A stretch of 64,000 nucleotides of DNA from Natrinema sp. DC36 (GTDB lineage Archaea > Halobacteriota > Halobacteria > Halobacteriales > Natrialbaceae). Location of the stretch: contig NZ_CP084472.1 in assembly GCF_020405225.1 (NCBI RefSeq), positions 2,232,001-2,296,000 on the forward strand, read 5' to 3'. Made by a program: the position numbers and the translations under genes. Positions 57,848 through 64,000 of the stretch are shown here, piece after piece; positions within the stretch are counted from its first letter, which is position 1; every line of letters starts with the position of its first letter. The notes beneath the pieces are model-generated. The model had not been told where the DNA came from. It saw only the letters and a program-made list of their open reading frames with translations, and made no database searches.

Positions 57848-58298
57848 GTGAGCAGGTGCGTCGAACCGCGATTGATTTCCGTTCCCTTGTCACGGTACTC
57901 CAACCGGATGAGAGTGAGAAGAGGTGTCCTGTTATCGTGGCAACAGGGAATCGCCACGCCCACCCCAGCCGATTTCTGCTCACGGGCGCGCAGCGCCCGT
58001 TCGCATGGTTCGCGGAACCGAAGGTTCCGCGCTAACGCTCACGCCTGCGGCGTTCGCTCATCCCTCGCGCAGCGTCGCCGGCCACCCTCACTGGCGTTCG
58101 GCCGGCCGACAGCGCGCGCCACCGCCGTCGTTAGCTGGTCTGGACTAATACGTAGCTACTTCCCTGTTTGCCGATTGGGTCGACATCGGTATCCATCTCA
58201 AACTAAGTGCTAAGGGCTCGCGCACTGACGGGAAAACGAGTTTTAGTCAGGTCACCGTCCGTTGGACCGAGTGGCACGATGACAGACAGTACTCCACG
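57848..58298. other. Intergenic region, mostly repeat
   Basis: No gene is supported in these 451 bases. Positions 57921-58124 are copy B of the dispersed repeat with two strong hairpins. The rest carries no clear promoter. Confidence 0.6.
57921..58124 (-). repeat. Dispersed repeat, copy B, with hairpin module
   Basis: The core 57921-57974 is the reverse complement of 41429-41482 with three mismatches. Outer blocks 58042-58068 and 58110-58124 also match copy A. Between them lies a module absent from copy A, with two perfect hairpins: ACGGGCGC (57982-57989) with GCGCCCGT (57993-58000), loop GCA; and CGCGGAACC (58011-58019) with GGTTCCGCG (58023-58031), loop GAA. This may be a structured, mobile or modular repeat. 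Confidence 0.8.
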
Positions 58299-58955
58299 GT
58301 GCGCCGCGCGCGATCGGACGATCTCACACCCGCGTTCGCCGCGCTGTACGATCGGTTCGTGCCGGATCGGTTCCTGCTCGGCCCCCACCGCGAGTACCTC
58401 GCGGCCGACCTCTCCGGTCGCGTTCTCGATATCGGCGCGGGCAGCGGCGTGATGATTCCGTACGTAGCCGACGCCGGCGGCGACCTCGAGTACCACGCGA
58501 TCGAACCGGATCCGCACATGCGACGCCGGGCCGCCCGCGAGGCGAGGGGAACCGACCTTGCGGTTCACCTCCGCGGTGACCGCGCCGAGTCGCTGTCCTA
58601 CGCCGACAACAGCTTCGACGTCGTCCTCTCGAGTCTGGTCTTCTGTACCATCGCGGACCCCGAAACGGCGCTCGAGGAGGTCGCACGCGTCCTGCGACCG
58701 GGCGGCGAACTGCGCTTCCTCGAGCACGTCCGCAACGACGGCTGGCGGGCTCGAGCGCAGGACGCCCTCACGCCGCTGTGGGAACGCGCTGCGGGCGGCT
58801 GCCAGTTGAACCGCGAGACGGTCGAGCGGTTCGTCAGATGCGACGCGTTCGACGTCCTCGAGATCGAGCGAGTCACCGTCGGGGTGTTTCCGGTGACGCC
58901 GATCGTACGCGGGCGACTTCGACGTCGGCGGGCTGCGACGGGTTCGATTCGATAG
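58299..58955 (+). CDS. Class I SAM-dependent methyltransferase
   Basis: This is a small-molecule or lipid methyltransferase of 218 residues. Motif I is GRVLDIGAGSGVMIPYVADAGG. Motif II is YHAIEPDPHMR. Motif IV is FDVVLSSLVFCTIADPETALEEVARVLRPGGELRFLEHV, with the post-motif region LRPGG. It resembles ubiquinone/menaquinone or arsenite-type methyltransferases. The substrate is unclear. The start is GTG at 58299. A nearby ATG at 58279 is out of frame. Confidence 0.88.
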   Translation: MRRARSDDLTPAFAALYDRFVPDRFLLGPHREYLAADLSGRVLDIGAGSGVMIPYVADAGGDLEYHAIEPDPHMRRRAAREARGTDLAVHLRGDRAESLSYADNSFDVVLSSLVFCTIADPETALEEVARVLRPGGELRFLEHVRNDGWRARAQDALTPLWERAAGGCQLNRETVERFVRCDAFDVLEIERVTVGVFPVTPIVRGRLRRRRAATGSIR

Positions 58956-59025
58956 CCTGCCAGCACGTGCGAATTTCCCGGGATCGTGAAATCGTCTTAC
59001 ATCGGTGCAGGTGGTACTCTCCCGC

Positions 59026-59457
59026 ATGGTCCGGAAAACGCTGGTCGCGACCGACGATTCCCCGCAAGCCGAGGCGGCGCTCGAGTACGCGCTCGAGGAG
59101 TTCCCGGAGTCCGCGATCACGGCGATACACGTCGTTCGACTGCCGGAGGGGTACTGGGCGTCGTTCGCGACCTCCGAGGCGGCGCTCCCGGGATACGAGA
59201 ACGCGCGAGAACGCGGCGAAGAGGTCGTAGAGACGGCCGTGCAATCGGCCGCTGACACCGACCGCGAGATCGAGACGGCCGTCGAGAAGGGGAAGCCGGC
59301 GCGGGAAATCGTCGACTACGCGGTCGAAAACGGATTCGAGCAAATCGTCGTCGGCAGTCACGGACGACACGGGGTCGATCGCGTCATGCTCGGAAGCGTC
59401 TCCGAGGCGGTGGTCCGCCGCGCACCGATGACGGTGATCGTCGTCCGCGAACAGTAG
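59026..59457 (+). CDS. Universal stress protein (UspA family)
   Basis: This is a small cytoplasmic nucleotide-binding protein of 143 residues. MVRKTLVATDDSPQAEAALEYALEEFPESAITAIHVV is the N-terminal strand-helix unit. The ATP-binding signature is GSHGRHGVDRVMLGSVSEAVVRRAPMTVIVV, with the G-x2-G-x9-G-S spacing. Haloarchaea have many. The ATG at 59026 is preferred over an in-frame upstream one. The neighbouring genes do not define a role. Confidence 0.92.
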   Translation: MVRKTLVATDDSPQAEAALEYALEEFPESAITAIHVVRLPEGYWASFATSEAALPGYENARERGEEVVETAVQSAADTDREIETAVEKGKPAREIVDYAVENGFEQIVVGSHGRHGVDRVMLGSVSEAVVRRAPMTVIVVREQ

Positions 59458-59754
59458 CCGGTCCGAAAGCGGATACCGGAGCCGGTCCGCAGCGCTGCGC
59501 GCCCGACGAGCGCGGTCTGGCTCGGGTACGCGACGCTCGCACCGACGATCGCGACGCGACTGCTGTCCTTGTTCCGTCTCGTCGCTGACGTTCGAGAGCG
59601 GTTGCTGGAGGCGTCTCAGACGACCTCCCCCGAACGCCACCGTGTCGACGTTCGGCAGGCGTGTTCCGGTTCGATCTCCATCATTCCAGATCACTGTCCC
59701 GGCGCGTGCGGCGCAAACGCGTAGTACGTCGATACCGTACTGCCCGACAGGATC

Positions 59755-60384
59755 ATGTTCGACGACAGAACCGACGCCGGCGAACGCCTCGCAGCGGCAC
59801 TCGAGCGCCGCGACCTCGCGGTCGACGTCGTCCTCGGAATTCCCCGCGGTGCCCTGCCCGTCGCGCGACCGGTCGCCGACGCGCTCGAGGCCGACCTCGA
59901 CGTCGTCGTCGCGCGCAAGATGGGCGCACCGCAGAACCCCGAAGTAGCGCTGGGCGCGGTCGCCAGCGACGGCAGCGTCTGGGAGAACGACGATCTGATC
60001 GATCGACTCAACGTTTCCGAAGGGTACCTCGAGGAGATCCGGGCCGAGGAAGCCGAAAACGCACGCGAAAAGGCCGACCGCTACCGCGAAACGGCGGGCT
60101 TACCAGACCTACGGGGAAAGCGAGTCCTGATCGTCGACGACGGCGTCGCGACCGGCGCGACCGCGACCGCCTGTCTCCGGCAAGTGCAGGAGACCGATGC
60201 GGACTGGATCACACTGGCCGTGCCCGTCGCCTCCCCGCGAGCCGTCAACGACCTCGAGCGGGAGGCCGACGAGGTGATCGCACTGGAGACGCCGGCGGAC
60301 TTCCGCGCCGTCGGGCAGTACTACCGAACTTTTGATCAGGTGAGCGACGAGGAGGCGCTCGAGTACCTCGCTCGAGAATCGTGA
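59755..60384 (+). CDS. Phosphoribosyltransferase family protein
   Basis: This is a PRPP-binding protein of 209 residues. The signature is VLIVDDGVATGATATACLRQVQ (about residues 123-144), the type I PRTase loop. Upstream are VVLGIPRGALPVARPVADAL and VVARKMGAPQNPEVALGAVASDG, as in phosphoribosyltransferases fused to or near dienelactone hydrolases in bacteria. It does not match purine or uracil PRTases in an obvious way, so the base is unknown. The gene is single. Confidence 0.9.
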   Translation: MFDDRTDAGERLAAALERRDLAVDVVLGIPRGALPVARPVADALEADLDVVVARKMGAPQNPEVALGAVASDGSVWENDDLIDRLNVSEGYLEEIRAEEAENAREKADRYRETAGLPDLRGKRVLIVDDGVATGATATACLRQVQETDADWITLAVPVASPRAVNDLEREADEVIALETPADFRAVGQYYRTFDQVSDEEALEYLARES

Positions 60385-60593
60385 AATGGGCTGCCGATCG
60401 ATACCGAAAAGCTATGGATCGCTTCGACTGACTAACCGACGTTCGGGGCGTCTTCCTTCACCTACGTAGTCGATTTTCTCGGCTCCCGCGTCCGGCAGCG
60501 AGAGAATTACTATAGCGGTTTTTGGTTTATCCAAACGAACGCGGATCGACACCGAAACGTCAGCGTTACGGCGGCGCGCCGGCCAGTTCGCGT

Positions 60594-61583
60594 ATGGAAG
60601 TGCCGTGCGTCCGCGTCGCGCGCGAAGCGGGGGAAGCGACGCGCTCGTCGCTCGCCGATGCGGACCTGATCGACGACGCCTACGAGATCACCGTCGCGGA
60701 CGGCCAGCTCTACATTCCGATCACCGACTCCGACGCCGCGTCAACGGTGCTCGAGGAGTGCGAGATCGTTCCCCGGACAGTCACCGAGCGCGAGCAGCAG
60801 ACGACGCCCGCGGATCTCCTCGCGTTCGACCCCACCTACGAGCGACTCGGCGAGGCCGCGCTCATCGACGAGGACGATCCCGAGCGGGCACGAGAAATCG
60901 CGGACGCCATCCTCGAGTCGGATCTCCCCGTCGCAACCGTCCTGAACAAGGCCTCGAAAGTCAAAGGCGAGACGCGCGTGCGCGACTGGGAGCTGCTCGC
61001 CGGCGAGAACACGGAGGTCGTCCACCGCGAGTACGGCTGCGAGTTCGCGCTGGATCTCGCGACGGTCTACTTCTCGCCGCGCCTCGCGACCGAGCGCCAC
61101 CGCGTGGCCGAGCAGGGAGACGCGACCGAGCGCGCGTTCGATATGTTCGCCGGCGTCGGCCCCTTCGTGATCCCGTTCGCGAAACGCGGCGCGACGTGCG
61201 TCGGCGTGGACATCAACGCCGAGGCGATCGACTACCTGCGCGAGAACGCCCGCCGAAACGGGGTCGCGGACCGCGTGACCGCTATTAACGACGATGTGCG
61301 CGAGGTGGCCGCCGAATACGAGAACTGGGCCGACCGGCTCGTGATGAACCTCCCCCACAGCGCCGACGAGTTCCTCGAGGCTGCCGTCACTCTGGCCGGC
61401 GACGACTGTACCCTCCACTACTACGACATCCAATACGAGGACGATCCGTTCGGGCCGGGCGAACGCGCGATTCGCGCGGCCGCCGAACCCGAGTATTCGG
61501 TCACCGTCGAAACCCGCCATACCGTCCGTTCCTACGCCCCCCACGAGCTGAACGTCTGTCTGGACGTCCGCCTCGAGCGGTAA
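60594..61583 (+). CDS. tRNA (guanine-37-N1)-methyltransferase, Trm5 family
   Basis: This enzyme methylates G37 next to the anticodon in tRNAs, preventing frameshifts. It has 329 residues. A Trm5-type N-terminal part is followed by CEFALDLATVYFSPRLATERHRVAEQ and the SAM motif FDMFAGVGPFVIPFAKRG. VGVDINAEAIDYLRENA follows. The catalytic NLPHS motif (the family pattern is NLP plus two residues) lies near residue 250. The ATG at 60594 is supported by composition; an in-frame upstream ATG would add a non-acidic extension. It stands 160 bases before a tRNA-Thr gene. Confidence 0.93.
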   Translation: MEVPCVRVAREAGEATRSSLADADLIDDAYEITVADGQLYIPITDSDAASTVLEECEIVPRTVTEREQQTTPADLLAFDPTYERLGEAALIDEDDPERAREIADAILESDLPVATVLNKASKVKGETRVRDWELLAGENTEVVHREYGCEFALDLATVYFSPRLATERHRVAEQGDATERAFDMFAGVGPFVIPFAKRGATCVGVDINAEAIDYLRENARRNGVADRVTAINDDVREVAAEYENWADRLVMNLPHSADEFLEAAVTLAGDDCTLHYYDIQYEDDPFGPGERAIRAAAEPEYSVTVETRHTVRSYAPHELNVCLDVRLER

Positions 61584-61743
61584 TCGGGAACGTCACCGCG
61601 CACCATCTGCCATGAACTCCCATCGCACGAGCGCACCGATTCGCAATCCTTATGGCTGGTATCGGTCCTACGAATGAATGCACTCGCATCGGTGTTGAGG
61701 CGACGGTCGTCGCCGATGCGCGGGACACGAGCGAAGTGAGTGT

Positions 61744-61817
61744 GCCGGTGTAGCTCAGACTGGCAGAGCGAATCCTTCGTAAGGATTAGGTCGAGGGTTC
61801 AAATCCCTCCACCGGCT
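61744..61817 (+). tRNA. tRNA-Thr (anticodon CGU)
   Basis: A full cloverleaf can be folded by hand. The acceptor stem GCCGGTG pairs with CACCGGC. A D-arm (TAGCTCAGACTGGCAGAGC) follows. The anticodon stem AATCC/GGATT holds the loop TTCGTAA with anticodon CGT, which reads the ACG codon for threonine. The T-arm GAGGGTTCAAATCCCTC is complete. CCA is not encoded, as is normal in archaea, and no intron is visible. The 3' end is repeated downstream, as described in the following repeats. Confidence 0.93.
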
Positions 61818-61858
61818 TATTCTGTCGCGAACAAACTCGTGAGCGACGAATATGCTCT

Positions 61859-61919
61859 GGAGGGGTTTGAATCAGGGAGCAGCTTTGCTGCGACCGTGGT
61901 TCACAATCCCTCCACCGGC
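61859..61919 (+). repeat. Tandem tRNA-tail repeat, unit 1
   Basis: This unit ends with a copy of the tRNA-Thr 3' end (CCCTCCACCGGC at 61908-61919), 103 bases after the tRNA's own. The 5' arm GGAGGGG (61859-61865) and the following bases are an imperfect complement of the 3' arm. Inside it, GCAGC (61879-61883) pairs with GCTGC (61887-61891) across TTT. The whole folds as a nested hairpin. Confidence 0.75.
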
Positions 61920-61960
61920 TTGTCTTCTGCGACGGACATCACGTGAAGAGCGAAGCAAGC

Positions 61961-62019
61961 CGTGGGAGATTCAAATCAGGGAGGAGCCCGCTCCGACCGC
62001 GGTTCACAACCTCCACCGG
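61961..62019 (+). repeat. Tandem tRNA-tail repeat, unit 2
   Basis: This second degenerate copy ends with CCTCCACCGG (62010-62019), 101 bases after that of unit 1. Its inner hairpin is GGAGC (61983-61987) with GCTCC (61990-61994) and a two-base loop. Relative to unit 1 the stem bases differ on both sides but pairing is kept. Downstream, 62021-62045 again resembles the sequence that follows the tRNA, suggesting a further partial unit. Confidence 0.72.
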
Positions 62020-62415
62020 TTCTTTCTGCGACATCATCACGGCCGGTGAGAGTGACGGCTCGAAGTAGCTCGCCGCTTTGGTGAACACCGTGAGGTGCGA
62101 AGCGAACTCCAGTGGATTTGAACGAGAAGCGAGTTACTGTGATCGACGCACGGTATCCTCGAGCGGCTGTTCTCCGCCGAATTACCGGTTCGTGCGGGCC
62201 GGATCGCTCGAGGACGCTGGACGCCAGATCGAAGCGACCCGGCCGAAGGGAGACATCAGTGAGCGAGTCGAGCACAGCGGTTGACGCCGCGATTCGCCAA
62301 CCAACGAGTGTCCAGTCACCGGCGAGTACTTATTATAAATTGTATATCGCGATATCAAATTGAGTGGTTCCGTGCGGAAGCGACTATCGGCGGGGAAAGT
62401 ACTGCGAGAAGACGA

Positions 62416-63456
62416 TTACGGCGAGACCTCGGTTGGCTCCGCCGCGCGTTCGAGCGTCTCGAGGTGTGCGTCGGCGTCGAGAGCTGCCATGCTACCGGTT
62501 CCGGCAGCGGTGATCGCCTGCTGGTAGTGGGGGTCTGCGACGTCTCCAGCGGCGAACACGCCCGCGACCGTCGTTGCGGTCGTCACACGACCGACGCCGT
62601 CCGATCGGGTGACGAGATACCCAGCCTCGTCGCGTTCGACGTCGGTTCCCGCGAGGAATTCGGTGTTCGGCGTGTGACCGATCGCGTAGAAGACGCCGCC
62701 GACGTCGACCGTCTTCCGTTCGACCTCTACGCCGCTTTCTGCCTTCGCCGTGGGATGGCCGTCCGAATGAGAGACGAGCGTCGCGCCGGTTATCCCCTCG
62801 TCACGAGAGCCGTAAAGCGCCTCGAGTTCCGTGTTCCAGCGGAACTCGATGGCGTCGTGGTCGCGGGCCCGGTCGGCCATGATCTCCGACGCGCGCAGTT
62901 CCTCGCGGCGGTGGACGACCGTCACGCTGTCGGCGAACTTCGCGAGGAAGAGCGCCTCTTCCATCGCGCTGTCGCCGCCGCCGACCACGAGGACGTCGTC
63001 GCCGCGGTGGAACGCGCCGTCGCAGGTCGCACACGTCGAGAGCCCGTAGCCCATGAGTTCGGTCTCGTTTTCGGCGCCGACCCAGCGCGCGCTCGCACCG
63101 CTCGCGACGATCAGTGCACGCGTTCGCAGGGTGTCACCGGTCGAGAGCTCGAGTTCGTAGGGACGCTCCGCGAGCAACGCACGTTCGACAGTACCGTGCG
63201 TGAACTCCGCGCCGAAGCGCGTCGCCTGCTCTTTTCCGTTCTGGATCAGTTCCATCCCACCGATTCCCTCGGGGAAGCCGAGGTAGTTCTCGACGTCGGT
63301 CGTCAACGTGAGTTGACCGCCCGGTTCGGGCCCCTCGAGCACCAGTGGCTCGAGGTCCGCTCGCGCGGCGTAAACCGCTGCCGAGAGTCCAGCGACGCCG
63401 GTACCGACGATGACCACGTCGTGGACCGGGTCGGAGTCAGTGCTGTTCTCGTTCAT
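62416..63456 (-). CDS. trxB: Thioredoxin reductase
   Basis: This is a flavoenzyme that reduces thioredoxin with NAD(P)H or another donor. It has 346 residues. The FAD motif is VVIVGTGVAGLSAAVYAARADLEPLVLEG. The redox-active disulfide is STCATCDGAF. The second dinucleotide motif is VLVVGGGDSAMEEALFLAKFADSVTVVHRREELRASE. The C-terminal FAD motif is GVFAAGDVADPHYQQAITAAGTGSMAALDA. The basic HRRxxxR element after the second motif suggests NADPH. It overlaps trxA by four bases. Confidence 0.95.
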   Translation of the reverse strand: MNENSTDSDPVHDVVIVGTGVAGLSAAVYAARADLEPLVLEGPEPGGQLTLTTDVENYLGFPEGIGGMELIQNGKEQATRFGAEFTHGTVERALLAERPYELELSTGDTLRTRALIVASGASARWVGAENETELMGYGLSTCATCDGAFHRGDDVLVVGGGDSAMEEALFLAKFADSVTVVHRREELRASEIMADRARDHDAIEFRWNTELEALYGSRDEGITGATLVSHSDGHPTAKAESGVEVERKTVDVGGVFYAIGHTPNTEFLAGTDVERDEAGYLVTRSDGVGRVTTATTVAGVFAAGDVADPHYQQAITAAGTGSMAALDADAHLETLERAAEPTEVSP

Positions 63457-63815
63457 TCGTTCGTGTATCCCTCGATCAGATCACGGAGTCGGTCCGCCGG
63501 CAGCGCACCGGTGTGCTGTTCGACCTGTTCGCCGTCCGCGAAGAGCGCGAGCGTCGGTACGCCTCGGACGCCGTAGGCTCCCGCGAGCTGCTGGTGTTCG
63601 TCGACATCCACCTTCGCGATCACGGCCGCGGTCTCGCCAGCCAACCCCACGAGGACGGGCTCGAGCATCTGACAGGGGCCACACCAGTCGGCGTAGAAGT
63701 CGACGAGCACGACCTCGTGCTCGTTCACGACATTGTTGAGGTGTCCCTGACTCTCGATGGGGACCGGTTCGTTGATCGATTGTCCGGAAGATCCGCGGTG
63801 TCCATCAGTTGTCAT
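63453..63815 (-). CDS. trxA: Thioredoxin
   Basis: This is a canonical thioredoxin with VLVDFYADWCGPCQMLEPVL (WCGPC active site) and the cis-proline GVPTLALFADG. It has 120 residues including a short disordered N-terminal extension. The ATG at 63815 is chosen; a GTG one codon upstream is possible. The stop overlaps the trxB start (ATGA), so the pair makes a complete thioredoxin system. MsrB elsewhere in the window is a likely client. Confidence 0.95.
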   Translation of the reverse strand: MTTDGHRGSSGQSINEPVPIESQGHLNNVVNEHEVVLVDFYADWCGPCQMLEPVLVGLAGETAAVIAKVDVDEHQQLAGAYGVRGVPTLALFADGEQVEQHTGALPADRLRDLIEGYTNE

Positions 63816-63841
63816 CACGTCTCCGTACGGTCCGACGACGG

Positions 63842-63869
63842 TTAAAGGTGTTGTGAGTATTGTACAATA
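63842..63869 (-). promoter_or_regulatory. trxA-trxB promoter with upstream palindrome
   Basis: A TTTAA box on the minus strand (63842-63846) lies about 26-30 bases before the trxA start. The perfect palindrome TATTGTACAATA (63858-63869) lies just upstream of it. It could bind a dimeric redox regulator; that part is inference. Confidence 0.6.
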
Positions 63870-64000
63870 TTGGAGTGTGAATGAGACGTTCGCTCACTCG
63901 GATTAGCGAAACCGAATCGAGTCTCGGTCGGCGTCTCGACGGATTGTGTCGAGTATGCGGCCGGGCCGACGACGTCAAACAAGGGATCGAAACTGAGCGA

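Larger units (their letters stand above)
61584..62415. other. tRNA locus and repeat-rich spacer
   Basis: The stretch between the Trm5 gene and trxB holds the tRNA-Thr gene and its tail repeats (up to about 62020), then a degenerate further piece near 62109-62125. From about 62130 to the trxB stop at 62416 I see nothing further. Confidence 0.6.

Noticed and set aside
58279-58298. ATG at 58279 as start of the methyltransferase
   Set aside because: It is out of frame with the methyltransferase motifs; the GTG at 58299 is the first start in frame.
61600-62415. Integrated provirus or plasmid at the tRNA-Thr gene
   Set aside because: No integrase or phage genes lie in the spacer, and trxB, a housekeeping gene, follows. 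Only tail duplications are seen.
63881-64000. Open frame beginning MRRSLTRISETE and running off the window edge
   Set aside because: Only 40 codons are visible, composition is basic, and the opposite strand is also partly open. It cannot be supported either way.

Overview
The window is a piece of a haloarchaeal (class Halobacteria) chromosome. The evidence is direct: GC-rich DNA, strongly acidic proteins, archaeal TATA boxes about 25-30 bases before start codons (mostly leaderless genes), archaeal translation factors (aIF1A, aIF2-beta), an RPA-type single-strand binding protein, a PGF-CTERM surface protein, and the bacterioruberin carotenoid genes. A member of the Natrialbales (Haloterrigena/Natrinema type) is my guess, not something the sequence proves. 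I see no insertion sequence, CRISPR array, rRNA or provirus. There is one tRNA gene.

Layout. 1-6.7 kb: a glycerol catabolism regulon, with glpABC (leftward; glpC runs off the edge) divergent from glpK and a membrane protein gene. 7-13.9 kb: a Tat-exported cyclase-family hydrolase, phosphoglycolate phosphatase, two linked hypothetical proteins, a PhoU/AbrB-type regulator, and an arylsulfotransferase-like membrane protein. 14.1-18.1 kb: an RPA / RPA-associated protein / phosphoesterase operon. 19-21.9 kb: glnA with a small HTH protein and a zinc-ribbon protein. 22-26.7 kb: a thioredoxin-like protein, then an exonuclease/helicase pair resembling bacterial MrfB/MrfA. 26.7-29.6 kb: small hypothetical genes and a PGF-CTERM protein. 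30-33.4 kb: amino-acid permease, Lrp regulator and class-III aminotransferase. 33.5-35.1 kb: small proteins and aIF2-beta. 35.2-41.2 kb: a compact seven-gene cobamide assembly and salvage operon (HAD, cbiB, cobS, cobY, cobT, cobD, cbiZ). 41.5-45 kb: small genes, an FAH-family protein, a cysteine-cluster protein and aIF1A. 45-51 kb: a TauE-type exporter and the carotenoid genes (crtD/crtI-type desaturase, lyeJ, cruF, with convergent crtB). 51.7-57.8 kb: zinc microproteins, msrB, a 1017-residue bacterio-opsin-activator-like regulator, and glutamate dehydrogenase. 58.3-61.6 kb: methyltransferase, UspA, phosphoribosyltransferase, Trm5. 61.7-62.1 kb: tRNA-Thr(CGU) with tandem tail repeats. 62.4-63.8 kb: trxA-trxB.

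How the genes fit together. Glycerol, the major carbon source in brines, is phosphorylated by GlpK and oxidised by GlpABC. Glutamine synthetase, glutamate dehydrogenase, the aminotransferase and the permease form a nitrogen and amino-acid network. The carotenoid genes make C50 bacterioruberin. RPA and its partners, together with the MrfAB-like pair, point to DNA maintenance. TrxA/TrxB, MsrB and the second thioredoxin serve thiol redox.

The least ordinary signals are: (a) tandem tRNA 3'-end copies at about 101-103 base spacing downstream of tRNA-Thr, each containing a small hairpin whose stem differs by matched changes; (b) a dispersed repeat present in opposite orientations at 41.3 and 58.0 kb, carrying perfect trinucleotide-loop hairpins in one copy; (c) similar hairpins lying in frame inside the RPA-associated protein gene; (d) an archaeal MrfAB-like pair whose nuclease subunit carries helix-hairpin-helix motifs.
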